From Marivita sp041725935 (GTDB taxonomy: Bacteria; Pseudomonadota; Alphaproteobacteria; Rhodobacterales; Rhodobacteraceae), in contig JBGRQD010000011.1 of assembly GCA_041725935.1 (NCBI GenBank), forward strand, positions 1-64,000: a DNA stretch of 64,000 nucleotides, in the 5' to 3' direction. This document shows, piece after piece, positions 8,494-17,006 of the stretch. Made by a program: the position numbers and the translations under genes. Every line of letters starts with the position of its first letter. Within the stretch, counting starts at the first letter, position 1. The notes beneath the pieces were generated by a model, which saw only the letters and a program-made list of their open reading frames with translations, searched no databases and had not been told where the DNA came from.

Positions 8494-9567
8494 ATGCGGA
8501 CCTACAAGATTGCTGCCATTCCCGCCGATGGCATCGGCCCAGAGGTGATCGACGCGGGCAGCGAAGTCCTGTCCGTACTTGCCCAACGCGCCGGGGATGT
8601 ACGCTTTGACGTGACCTCGTTCGATTGGGGATCGGCCTACTACAAGAAAAACGGGGTGATGATGCCCGAGGACGGGTTAGAGCAACTCAAGCCGTTCGAT
8701 GCGATCTATTTCGGTGCCGTCGGTGCGCCGGACGTGCCAGATCACATCACGCTTTGGGGACTGCGTTTGCCGATCTGCCAGGGCTTTGACCAATATGCAA
8801 ATGTGCGCCCGACCAAGATCATTCCAGGTGTCACATCGCCCTTGCGGAATGTCGGGGCCGGCGATCTGGACTGGGTGATCGTGCGCGAAAACTCCGAAGG
8901 CGAATATTCGGGGCATGGTGGCCGCGCCCACAAGGGGATGCCCGAAGAAGTTGGAACCGAGGTGGCCATCTTCACTCGGGTCGGTGTCACACGGATCATG
9001 CGTTACGCGTTCAAACTCGCGCAATCGCGTCCGCGCAAGTTCCTGACCGTGGTCACGAAATCGAACGCACAGCGTTTCGGCATGGTCATGTGGGATGAAA
9101 TCGCCGCTGAAGTGGCGCCGGAGTTCCCGGACGTGACATGGGACAAGATGTTGGTCGACGCGATGACCGTGCGCATGGTCAAGAATCCGCAATCGCTTGA
9201 TACGATCGTGGCAACCAACCTGCACGCTGACATCCTGTCGGATCTCGCGGGCGCTCTGGCTGGATCACTGGGCGTGGCGCCAACAGCCAATATCGATCCC
9301 GAACGCCGATTTCCGTCAATGTTCGAGCCGATTCACGGCTCGGCGTTCGACATAACGGGCAAGGGTATTGCCAACCCCGTAGCGACGTTCTGGACAGCGA
9401 GCCAGATGCTTGATCATCTTGGCGAACACGATGCGTCGGCCCGGCTGATGCGTGCGGTCGAAAAGGTCTGTGCAGAGGGTGTTCTAACCCCGGATGTCGG
9501 CGGAACCGCCACCACCAAAGAGGTGACCGAGGCAGTCTGTGACGCAATCCGTGGCGATAATGCCTGA
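8494..9567 (+). CDS. Tartrate / D-malate / isopropylmalate-type dehydrogenase
   Basis: A 357-residue cytoplasmic member of the isocitrate/isopropylmalate dehydrogenase superfamily, closest to tartrate dehydrogenase/decarboxylase (TtuC) and D-malate dehydrogenase (DmlA). These carry out NAD+- and divalent-metal-dependent oxidation of a 2-hydroxy acid, with decarboxylation. Recognisable features are IPADGIGPEVI at the N-terminus, the substrate Arg region ANVRPTK, VIVRENSEGEYSGHGG, TKSNAQRF, VDAMTVRMV, the metal-binding ATNLHADILSDLAG and the cofactor loop EPIHGSAFDITGKGIANP. ATG codons occur at 8491 and 8494; AGGAG six bases before the second favours 8494. Substrate choice within the family cannot be settled by eye. 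Confidence 0.9.
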   Translation: MRTYKIAAIPADGIGPEVIDAGSEVLSVLAQRAGDVRFDVTSFDWGSAYYKKNGVMMPEDGLEQLKPFDAIYFGAVGAPDVPDHITLWGLRLPICQGFDQYANVRPTKIIPGVTSPLRNVGAGDLDWVIVRENSEGEYSGHGGRAHKGMPEEVGTEVAIFTRVGVTRIMRYAFKLAQSRPRKFLTVVTKSNAQRFGMVMWDEIAAEVAPEFPDVTWDKMLVDAMTVRMVKNPQSLDTIVATNLHADILSDLAGALAGSLGVAPTANIDPERRFPSMFEPIHGSAFDITGKGIANPVATFWTASQMLDHLGEHDASARLMRAVEKVCAEGVLTPDVGGTATTKEVTEAVCDAIRGDNA

Positions 9568-9585
9568 CGCGCGGACCCGGCTGTC

Positions 9586-10476
9586 ATGACCGAATCGCGG
9601 TTTCTGCCGGGCTTCAGGCTTGATTGGAAACTGGTGAACGGTGTTCGCATTCACTATGCGAGCGCCGGTGCCGGTCCGCCGGTGCTGCTGTTGCATGGCC
9701 ATCCCCAGACTCATGTGGTCTGGCGCAAGATTGCGCCTGAACTTGTTAAGGCGGGTTACAGCGTCGTGGCGTCGGACTTGCGCGGCTATGGCGATAGCGA
9801 AAAGGTTCCAAGCCATGCGCCGCATCACCCTTATGCCAAGCGCGAGATGGCAAAGGATCAGGTCGCGCTGATGCGTGCGCTCGGGCATGACACGTTTGCC
9901 GTGGTCGGGCATGACCGGGGTGGACGTGTCGCGCATCGCATGTCTCTGGATCATCCAGAGGCTGTCGACAGGTTGGTGGTGCTCGACATCGCTCCAACGC
10001 TGACCATGTACGAACGCACCGATCAGGCCTTCGCCACGCGCTATTTCTGGTGGTTTTTCCTCATCCAGCCCGAGGATTTGCCGGAACGGATGATCGGGTC
10101 AGACCCGGAATATTTCCTGCGGCGTCACATCGGCGGGCAGGTCAAGACACCGGGCGTAATCAGCGAAGAGGTGATGTTCGAATACCTGCGCAGTTATCGC
10201 GACCCTGCAACGATTCATGCGATCTGCGAAGATTACCGTGCTGCGGCGACGATCGACCTCGAGCATGACCGAGCAGACCGGGACCGGCGCATCCAGGCTC
10301 CGGTTCTGGCGATCTGGGGCGACAAGGGCGTGGTCGGAGAGTTGTACGACGTGACACAGACATGGCAGGACAAGGCCCATTCGGTGCAAGGCCGCGCGCT
10401 CGACTGTGGGCACGCCATTCCCGAAGAAGCGCCTCATGCTTTGCTCGATGCGCTGATCGCGTTTTTCGGGGACTAG
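9586..10476 (+). CDS. Alpha/beta hydrolase, haloacetate-dehalogenase-like
   Basis: A 296-residue cytoplasmic alpha/beta hydrolase. HGHPQTHVVW supplies the oxyanion region, VVGHDRGGRVAHRM the Asp nucleophile with the two Arg residues that bind the carboxylate in fluoroacetate dehalogenases, and the catalytic His is likely in DCGHAIPEEAP near the C-terminus. In characterised fluoroacetate dehalogenases the halide pocket includes His-Trp in a YWHW-like segment. Here the segment reads RYFWWFF, so the His appears replaced, and true dehalogenase activity is doubtful. It follows the dehydrogenase by 18 bases and is probably co-transcribed. An epoxide hydrolase or another role on a small carboxylic acid is possible. 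Confidence 0.85.
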   Translation: MTESRFLPGFRLDWKLVNGVRIHYASAGAGPPVLLLHGHPQTHVVWRKIAPELVKAGYSVVASDLRGYGDSEKVPSHAPHHPYAKREMAKDQVALMRALGHDTFAVVGHDRGGRVAHRMSLDHPEAVDRLVVLDIAPTLTMYERTDQAFATRYFWWFFLIQPEDLPERMIGSDPEYFLRRHIGGQVKTPGVISEEVMFEYLRSYRDPATIHAICEDYRAAATIDLEHDRADRDRRIQAPVLAIWGDKGVVGELYDVTQTWQDKAHSVQGRALDCGHAIPEEAPHALLDALIAFFGD

Positions 10477-10590
10477 CGACACCGTCGGATTGCCTTGTGT
10501 GCCTTTGGGCCTCGCTGGACCGGATGGTGGCCGTACAGCAACGCCATTTATCGCTGACTTTGCTCCCTGTCTTTCGCTATATATCGCAGG

Positions 10591-12345
10591 ATGACCGATA
10601 CGCTGACCAAGCCGCCCCCCTTCACCGGAGATCCGTCGTCGCGGCGGGGGCTGTTCCTACTGGCTTCAGTGCTCGGGCTGTGTGTGATCGCAGTCGGCAG
10701 TTATCTCGCGCTGGCGTCCTACTTTTTGAGAACGGAAGCCGCGCAGACGCCCGAACGGGCGCAATTCTTTGCCTCGTCGATCGATGACGCCCTCACCCGG
10801 CTTGAACATCTGCCTTATGTGCTGTCGATCGACGAAAGTACGGTGACCGCCTTGGTGACAGGCGGCACTGACGAACTGAATCCGATACTTGCCGATATCG
10901 CGTCACGGGCTGGGGCAGAGTTCGTTTTTGTGCTCGACCTCAACGGCAAGACCGTCGCGTCGTCGAACTACCGCGATGCCGACAGCCTTGTCGGGAAATA
11001 TTATACTTTCCGTCCGTATTTCCGCGATGCCGTCGTGGGCGGTGCCGGCCGGTTCTACGCCGTTGGCGTCACCACAGGCAGACCCGGCTATTTCATTGCC
11101 GAACCCGTGCGAGATGAGGCAGGCACGATCCAGGGGGTCGTCACCGTCAAGATCGGGTTCAACGACCTAAGCCGTGCGCTTTCGGGCAATGGCGAGCTGG
11201 TGCTCGTGGCGGATGAACTGGGGGTCGTGCTGGCCAGTTCAGATCCCGCGTTGATCTATGGCTACATGGCTCCGTTGTCCGACGGGAACCGTCGCACGCT
11301 GGCAGAGCAGCAGCAGTTTGGCGACGAGACCCTGTTTCCTTTGGATTGGACCCCGGAAAGCGACCGCCGTGCGCGGCTTGACGGGACGGCTTATGTCTGG
11401 ACCAAAGCCAATCTCGAGGAAGAGGACTGGTCGCTTCACCTTTTGTCCGAGGTACGCAATTCGCGGCGGCAAGCGCTGTTATACGTTGCAGGCGGTCTGA
11501 TGACATTGCTGCTGTTGACCGTGGCGGCGTCGGTCTATCGGGCGGCGCAGCTGCGAAATGCACTGGCGCTTTCGAATGCGGACCGCACACGCCTGACCCG
11601 AGAGATCGAGGAGCGGCGCAATACAGAGAAGAAACTGGAATCCGCGCGGAGTGAACTGGCGCAGAAGGAACAGCTTGCCGCCCTTGGGCAATTGTCAGCG
11701 TCGATCACCCACGAATTGGGCCAGCCGATTTCCGCGATGCGCAATTACCTTGTCGCGGAGGAGATTGCCGCCAATGCCGAACCCAACGCGCTCTGGCCGC
11801 AGCTGTCTGGTTTGCTGGACCGAATGCAGCGGATCGTCGACCAATTGCGGTTGTTCGGACGCACATCCGCCACTGGCGCAACGGCCTTTCCGGCGCAGGA
11901 AACTGTGCAGGCTGCCGTCCAGCTGGTGCGACACACAGCCCGTGAGGCAGGCACCCGATTGATCTTTGACATGCCCGAAGAGCCGGTCATGGTGCGTGGA
12001 CGCCCCGAGCGGTTCGAGCAGGTGATCGTCAATGTCCTGCGCAACGCGATCGACTCAACTGAGGGCATGGATGATGGTGTGGTCGATCTTTCGATGGCTG
12101 AACTGGACGACACAGTTGTTGTGCGGATTGCGGATAACGGGCACGGGCTGGGGGATTTGAACATCGCCGATCTGAGTAAACCTTTCTTCAGCACCAAGCC
12201 TTCCGGCAAGGGCATGGGGCTTGGTCTTGCTATTTCGGGCCAGATCATCAACGAGATGGGGGGCACCTTGCATGCGGAAAACAGGGTGGAGCGCGGAGCC
12301 GTTTTCATGATCTCGGTTCCCACAGGGGCTGCGTCAGATGGCTGA
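10591..12345 (+). CDS. DctB-like sensor histidine kinase
   Basis: A 584-residue membrane kinase. An N-terminal TM helix (about 20-45) is followed by a periplasmic double-Cache sensor (about 50-290), a second TM (about 305-327), a short coiled coil (about 335-360), a HisKA domain with phosphoacceptor His374 in SITHELGQPISAMRNYL, and a HATPase domain (N box VNVLRNAIDS, G1 VRIADNGHG, G2 GKGMGLGLAIS). The architecture and the ALGQLSASITHELGQP segment match the DctB family that senses C4-dicarboxylates. The partner regulator overlaps its end by 8 bases. The pair lies directly upstream of the second TAXI TRAP operon, its likely target. The exact ligand is unknown. Confidence 0.93.
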   Translation: MTDTLTKPPPFTGDPSSRRGLFLLASVLGLCVIAVGSYLALASYFLRTEAAQTPERAQFFASSIDDALTRLEHLPYVLSIDESTVTALVTGGTDELNPILADIASRAGAEFVFVLDLNGKTVASSNYRDADSLVGKYYTFRPYFRDAVVGGAGRFYAVGVTTGRPGYFIAEPVRDEAGTIQGVVTVKIGFNDLSRALSGNGELVLVADELGVVLASSDPALIYGYMAPLSDGNRRTLAEQQQFGDETLFPLDWTPESDRRARLDGTAYVWTKANLEEEDWSLHLLSEVRNSRRQALLYVAGGLMTLLLLTVAASVYRAAQLRNALALSNADRTRLTREIEERRNTEKKLESARSELAQKEQLAALGQLSASITHELGQPISAMRNYLVAEEIAANAEPNALWPQLSGLLDRMQRIVDQLRLFGRTSATGATAFPAQETVQAAVQLVRHTAREAGTRLIFDMPEEPVMVRGRPERFEQVIVNVLRNAIDSTEGMDDGVVDLSMAELDDTVVVRIADNGHGLGDLNIADLSKPFFSTKPSGKGMGLGLAISGQIINEMGGTLHAENRVERGAVFMISVPTGAASDG

Positions 12346-13675
12346 GCACTTCCGCGCCCTCATTGTCGATGACGATGCCGAAATGCGGCAGTCTTTGGCG
12401 GTTCTGCTGGAACGCTCCGATTGGGTAGTAGATGCCGTGGGCAGCGCGCAGGTGGCATTGTCACGGATCGCGGCGACTGCACCTGACGTGGTCTTGTCAG
12501 ACGTCCGGATGCCCGGCATGTCCGGTCTCGAGCTGCTGGACGAAATGTCCAAGCGGCCAGCTCCGCCGCTGGTTCTGATCTCGGCTCATGGTGATATTCC
12601 GATGGCGGTGGATGCGATCCAGAACGGGGCCTACTCATTTCTCGAAAAACCCTTCGAGCCGCGACGGCTGTTGACCGTTCTGAAACACGCGGCCGAACAA
12701 CACCGCCTGTCGGACATGACCAAGCGGATGCGTGAACAGCTTGTGTCGCTTTCCGGTCTGGATCGCGTGTTACTGGGCAGCGATCTCCGGGTCGCGGAAC
12801 TAAAGGCCGAAGCGGTCGATCTTGCCTTGTCGGATGCGCCCGTGCTGATCACCGGGGAAACCGGGACCGGCAAGGAACTGGTGGCGCGCGCCTTGCACCG
12901 ACTGGGCCCAAGACGCGACAAAGAATTCGTTGCGCTCAATTGCGCGACGCTGGCGCCGGACCGTGTGGAGGAGCAGATGTTCGGGACCGCGGAAACGCTG
13001 CTTGGCAGTTTCCGCAAGGCAGATGGCGGCACGCTGTTTCTGGACGAGGTCGCGGCCTGTCCAATCCCGGTGCAGATCAAGTTGCTGCGTGCCTTGGAAA
13101 CCGGTGTGATCCAGCCTGTGGGCACTGACCAGGAGATCCATACCGATGTGCGCATTGTGGCCGCCACGAACGAAGATCTGGCCCCTTTGGTGGATGCCGG
13201 CCTGTTTCGCGCGGATTTCCTGTTTCGCTTGAATGCGTTTGAACTGCGCCTGCCGCGTTTGATTGATCGGGGCGACGACATCGTGATGTTGTACGAACAT
13301 TTCGTCAGCCAGTTCTGCGAAACCTACGAGATCAGCCCCATCGAGATCACGTCCGAGGACGCGGCTGCCCTGCTGGCCCATGGCTGGCCCGGCAATGTCC
13401 GAGAGCTGCGCCACGTCGCCGAACGCCGGGTTCTCGCCGCGCGCCGGGGTGGTGGATCGGTGGCCGAGGCGTTGCGGACCGACGATCTGATTGACGATGT
13501 TCCCGCAACCCTGCGCGAGGCCGTGGCGCGGTTTGAAAAGACGCTGATCTCGCAGGCGATTTCGAACCATGGCGGGCGCATGGATGCCGTGGCCGAGGCG
13601 CTGGGCATCGGACGGCGCACTCTGAACGACAAGATCGTCAAGCTGGGCCTCGAGAAATCCAAGCTGCTCGACTGA
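12338..13675 (+). CDS. DctD-like response regulator lacking the GAFTGA loop
   Basis: A 445-residue regulator of the NtrC/DctD class. It has a receiver domain (1-120, phosphoacceptor Asp55 in VLSDVRMPG), an AAA+ domain (about 145-370, Walker A GETGTGKE, Walker B GGTLFLDEV, sensor region AATNED) and a C-terminal Fis-type helix-turn-helix (about 405-440, VAEALGIGRRTLNDKI). Between EEQMFG and ADGG, where sigma-54 activators carry the GAFTGA loop, there is only TAETLLGSFRK, about eight residues short. The protein should therefore not contact sigma-54. NtrC of Rhodobacter capsulatus is a known precedent for such loss, acting with the housekeeping polymerase. It overlaps the kinase gene by 8 bases and immediately precedes a palindromic operator. 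Confidence 0.93.
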   Translation: MAEHFRALIVDDDAEMRQSLAVLLERSDWVVDAVGSAQVALSRIAATAPDVVLSDVRMPGMSGLELLDEMSKRPAPPLVLISAHGDIPMAVDAIQNGAYSFLEKPFEPRRLLTVLKHAAEQHRLSDMTKRMREQLVSLSGLDRVLLGSDLRVAELKAEAVDLALSDAPVLITGETGTGKELVARALHRLGPRRDKEFVALNCATLAPDRVEEQMFGTAETLLGSFRKADGGTLFLDEVAACPIPVQIKLLRALETGVIQPVGTDQEIHTDVRIVAATNEDLAPLVDAGLFRADFLFRLNAFELRLPRLIDRGDDIVMLYEHFVSQFCETYEISPIEITSEDAAALLAHGWPGNVRELRHVAERRVLAARRGGGSVAEALRTDDLIDDVPATLREAVARFEKTLISQAISNHGGRMDAVAEALGIGRRTLNDKIVKLGLEKSKLLD

Positions 13676-13679
13676 TCCC

Positions 13680-13740
13680 TGCGGATTTCCGCAAGCGGTG
13701 ATCTCGCTAACCTGCGGATTGTTTCCTACCCCTTTCCGCA
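13680..13740. promoter_or_regulatory. Tandem TGCGGA/TCCGCA palindromes upstream of TAXI operon
   Basis: Two dyads share identical half-sites: TGCGGA-N2-TCCGCA at 13680-13693, and TGCGGA-N16-TCCGCA at 13713-13740. Dyad centres are 40 bases apart, and the repeated TGCGGA copies are 33 bases apart (about three helical turns). The block lies 57 bases upstream of the binding-protein ATG and directly after the regulator's stop codon. I saw no TGGCAC-N5-TTGC sigma-54 promoter nearby. It is probably the binding array of the DctD-like regulator. Confidence 0.6.
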
Positions 13741-13796
13741 TTCCTGTGCGTAAGGTGTGTTCAGCGCTGTTAAGGTGCACATACCGGGAGGACTTC

Positions 13797-14807
13797 ATGA
13801 AACACTTCAAGACCGCCGCTCTCGCGGCGACAATTGCTCTATCCGGCCTTGCCGCTCATGCGCAGGACGAGGGCGGCAGCTACATTCTCACAACAGCTTC
13901 GACGGGTGGTACCTACTATCCGGTTGGCGTTGCTCTGGCGACGCTGGCGAAGGTCAAGCTTGAACCGACCCAGAAGATCGGCATGTCCGCGATCAGCTCC
14001 GCGGGCTCCGGCGAAAATATCCGCCTGCTGCGCGAAGACGAAGCGCAGTTCGCAATCCTGCAGGGCCTGTTCGGTTACTACGCCGCGACAGGTACGGGCC
14101 CGATCGCAGAGGTTGGCCCGCAGGAAAACCTGCGCTCCGTGTCCATGCTGTGGCAGAACGTCGAACACTTCGTCATCTCGTCCGACGTGGCACCCACCGG
14201 CACGCTGGCCGACATGGTCGCCCTCAAGGGTGAAGGCATGGCAATGGGTGCGCAGAACTCCGGCACGATCGGATCGAACAGAACGATCCTGTCCGGCTTC
14301 GGCGTTGATATCGACACAGATTACGAACTCGTCTTCGGCGGATATGGCCCGGCTGCAGAGGCGTTGCAGAACGGTCAGGTCAAGGGTCTGGGCGCCCCCG
14401 GCGGTGTGCCCGTCGGTGCGATCAGCCAATTGATGGCGGCGGCTGGCGACAGCGTGACCCTTCTGAGCCTCACCGAAGAAGAGGTCGCTATTGCGGACTC
14501 TGATCGCGGTCTTTGGACACCCTACACCATTCCGGCGGGGTCGTATCCGGGGCAGGACACGGATGTGCAGACAGTCGCACAGCCCAACTTCCTTGCCACC
14601 AATGCGGATATCCCGGAGGAGCATGTCTACCAGATCACCAAGGCGATCTACGAAAATCTGCCGTTCCTTCAGGCAATCCACCCGGCGACAAAGGTGATGA
14701 GCCTTGAAAGTGCGATTGCGGGTCTGCCGCTCCCGTTGCACCCCGGTGCGCTGCGCTATTATCAGGAAGTCGGCCTTGAGATTCCCGAGCGCCTGATCGC
14801 CAACTGA
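13797..14807 (+). CDS. TAXI family TRAP transporter solute-binding protein (second system)
   Basis: A 336-residue periplasmic binding protein. The signal peptide MKHFKTAALAATIALSGLAA ends in AHAQ. The TAXI motif ILTTASTGGTYYPVGVALAT follows, and SAISSAGSGENIRLL continues the ligand-binding lobe. The start is supported by GGGAGGA five bases upstream; a possible earlier in-frame ATG at 13698 would place 33 unlikely residues before the signal peptide and overlap the operator. It is separated from the permease by a stem-loop. The DctB/DctD-like pair upstream suggests a dicarboxylate or similar organic acid as ligand, by inference. Confidence 0.92.
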   Translation: MKHFKTAALAATIALSGLAAHAQDEGGSYILTTASTGGTYYPVGVALATLAKVKLEPTQKIGMSAISSAGSGENIRLLREDEAQFAILQGLFGYYAATGTGPIAEVGPQENLRSVSMLWQNVEHFVISSDVAPTGTLADMVALKGEGMAMGAQNSGTIGSNRTILSGFGVDIDTDYELVFGGYGPAAEALQNGQVKGLGAPGGVPVGAISQLMAAAGDSVTLLSLTEEEVAIADSDRGLWTPYTIPAGSYPGQDTDVQTVAQPNFLATNADIPEEHVYQITKAIYENLPFLQAIHPATKVMSLESAIAGLPLPLHPGALRYYQEVGLEIPERLIAN

Positions 14808-14822
14808 TCCACACGAATTCAG

Positions 14823-14847
14823 CCAGCCCGCGCTCTTTGCGGGCTGG
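14823..14847 (+). terminator. Stem-loop between second TAXI binding protein and permease
   Basis: A perfect 9-bp stem (CCAGCCCGC with GCGGGCTGG) has a seven-base loop and is followed by TCCTCTGATGTTT, a poor U-tract. It lies just after the binding-protein stop. It more likely acts as partial attenuation or 3'-end mRNA protection than as a full stop, because the permease has no obvious promoter of its own. Confidence 0.6.
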
Positions 14848-14870
14848 TCCTCTGATGTTTGGGTGGGACC

Positions 14871-16988
14871 ATGTCAAAAAATCAAGAAGACGAAGACGGA
14901 GGACGCCTCCGTTCGTTCACTGGGCTTGCAGACAAGACCCTGTCTTTCATCTGCTTTGCAATCGCGGTCGCGCATATCTACGTGGCCTTTGATCCGGTTC
15001 TTTCTGAACTTCAGCGCAATGCCTTTCACTTTGCGGGCTTCGCGATGCTCGCGGCCCTGCTGTACCCGATGTGGCGCGGCAAGTCCGGCAAGGCAGCACC
15101 ACTGGCGATTGACTTCGCACTTGGATTTTCGGTGGCGGTGTCCGCTGTCTGGCTGGCACAGGCCGAGACTGCGATCTATGACCGGGGCGTCAAGTTTTCG
15201 ACCACCGATTGGATCGCGGCAAGCATCTCTATTATCGGCGCGATCGAGCTGACGCGGCGTGTCGCTGGAATTATCATTCCCATTCTTATCATTCTCTCAC
15301 TAACCTATGTTGCCTATTGGGGTCGCTTTGTCGAGGGCGTGTTCTCTTTCCCCGGCCTGAGCCCTGAAACAGTGGCGTTTCGGTCGATCTATGGCGACGA
15401 TGCCATGTTCGGGACAATCGCACGCATCTCGTCCACATACGTCTTTTTGTTCATCATTTTCGGTGCCTTTTTGCTGCGCTCCGGCGCTGGCGAGTTTGTC
15501 ATCAACATGGCCCGCGCTGTCGCGGGCAAGCTGGTCGGTGGCCCGGGCATTGTTGCGGTGATCGCCTCAGGCCTGACAGGCACGATTTCAGGCTCCGCCG
15601 TGGCCAATACGGCGTCGACCGGCGTCATCACCATTCCTCTGATGAAGCGCGCAGGTTTTGCTCCGAAATTCGCAGGCGGTGTAGAGGCTGCTGCCTCGAC
15701 CGGGGGGCAATTGATGCCACCGATCATGGGCGCGGGTGCCTTCGTCATGGCGAGCTTCACGCAGATTCCCTACGAAACCATCGTCGCCGTCGCAGCCTTG
15801 CCCGCGCTTTTGTACTTTCTTTCGGTCGCGTTCTTTGTCCGCATCGAGGCGCGTCGCAACAATCTCCAGCCGATCCCGGACGAGGGTCAGACACTCGGCT
15901 CTGCCTTTAAGCAGGGGGGTGCGAGTTTCATCATCCCGATCTGCACTCTGATCGGCTTACTGGTTGTGGGATACACTCCCACCTATGCGGCCGTCTTCGG
16001 GATTCTCGCGGTGATCGCATCAAGCTGGCTGACCAAGAATCCGATGGGGCCAAAAGCCGTTTTCGAAGCCTTCGTTATGGGCTCCAAGGGTATGGTTTTG
16101 ACGGCAGTTCTGTTGTGTTCGGTCGGATTGGTCGTAAACGTGATCGCAACCGCAGGGATCGGCAATACGTTCAGCCTGATGATCACAAGTTGGGCTGGCG
16201 GGAATATCCTGATCGCGCTGATCCTGATTGCGCTTGCAAGCCTCGTTCTGGGTATGGGCTTGCCTGTGACCGCTGCCTACATCGTGCTGGCAACGCTGTC
16301 TGCTCCGGCACTGTCGGGCATGATCAGCGACCAGTTCGTGATAACGCAATTGGCTGCCGGCACGCTGCCCGAAGCGGCTAAGGCGGTGCTCATGTTCGGT
16401 GTCCCAGAGCAGATTGAACTGCTCAGTCGCGAACTGACCCGCGACGAGGCATCCGGCCTGATCCGGTCGCTGCCGCTTGAGATCGCCGCACCTTTGCGCG
16501 ATCTGGTCGTGCCGCCTGCCGTTGCCACAAGCGCACTTTTGTCAGCGCACATGATCATCTTCTGGTTGTCGCAGGACAGCAATGTGACGCCGCCCGTGGC
16601 CCTTGCCGCGTTTACCGCAGCGGCCATTGCCAAGGCACCCGCAATGGCGACGGGTGTTGCAAGTTGGAAGCTGGCCAAGGGTCTCTACATCATTCCGGTT
16701 CTGTTCGCCTACACGCCGTTCCTGTCCGGGAACTGGCCCGCCATGATCCAGGTGTTCTGCTTTGGTGTGGTCGGGGTGTACGCGTTGGCGGGTGCATTGC
16801 AGGGATGTATGGAAAAGCCGTTGGGGATCTTCATGCGTGCCCTGAGCCTTGCGGCCGGGATCGCAGCGTTGTGGCCGGACATGGTGCTCGTGAACATCGC
16901 CGGTGCCATCGCTACCTTCGGAATATTGGCCGTCAACATCCGGTTCGGAAAGACGCCGCCTGTCACGACCGCGCCTGCAACCGCGTGA
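14871..16988 (+). CDS. TRAP transporter fused permease (second TAXI system)
   Basis: A 705-residue inner-membrane fused DctQM permease with a short acidic N-terminal tail and many hydrophobic spans. Conserved DctM-type stretches are SGSAVANTASTGVITIPLMK, EAAASTGGQLMPPIMGAGAF and GMGLPVTAAYIVLATL. It has the same architecture as the permease at 3864-6137 but is clearly divergent in sequence, so this is a paralogous system rather than a recent duplicate. A long loop near 500-545 (PEQIELLSRELTRDEASGL) separates helices in the second half. The start at 14871 follows GGGTGGGA; an upstream in-frame GTG at 14859 is less well placed. Confidence 0.92.
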   Translation: MSKNQEDEDGGRLRSFTGLADKTLSFICFAIAVAHIYVAFDPVLSELQRNAFHFAGFAMLAALLYPMWRGKSGKAAPLAIDFALGFSVAVSAVWLAQAETAIYDRGVKFSTTDWIAASISIIGAIELTRRVAGIIIPILIILSLTYVAYWGRFVEGVFSFPGLSPETVAFRSIYGDDAMFGTIARISSTYVFLFIIFGAFLLRSGAGEFVINMARAVAGKLVGGPGIVAVIASGLTGTISGSAVANTASTGVITIPLMKRAGFAPKFAGGVEAAASTGGQLMPPIMGAGAFVMASFTQIPYETIVAVAALPALLYFLSVAFFVRIEARRNNLQPIPDEGQTLGSAFKQGGASFIIPICTLIGLLVVGYTPTYAAVFGILAVIASSWLTKNPMGPKAVFEAFVMGSKGMVLTAVLLCSVGLVVNVIATAGIGNTFSLMITSWAGGNILIALILIALASLVLGMGLPVTAAYIVLATLSAPALSGMISDQFVITQLAAGTLPEAAKAVLMFGVPEQIELLSRELTRDEASGLIRSLPLEIAAPLRDLVVPPAVATSALLSAHMIIFWLSQDSNVTPPVALAAFTAAAIAKAPAMATGVASWKLAKGLYIIPVLFAYTPFLSGNWPAMIQVFCFGVVGVYALAGALQGCMEKPLGIFMRALSLAAGIAALWPDMVLVNIAGAIATFGILAVNIRFGKTPPVTTAPATA

Positions 16989-17006
16989 GCAATGCGCCAG
17001 ATTGCG

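Noticed and set aside
13676..13796. Sigma-54 promoter expected upstream of a DctD-controlled gene
   Set aside because: No GG-N10-GC element with the usual TGGCAC/TTGC context was found; this agrees with the missing GAFTGA loop.
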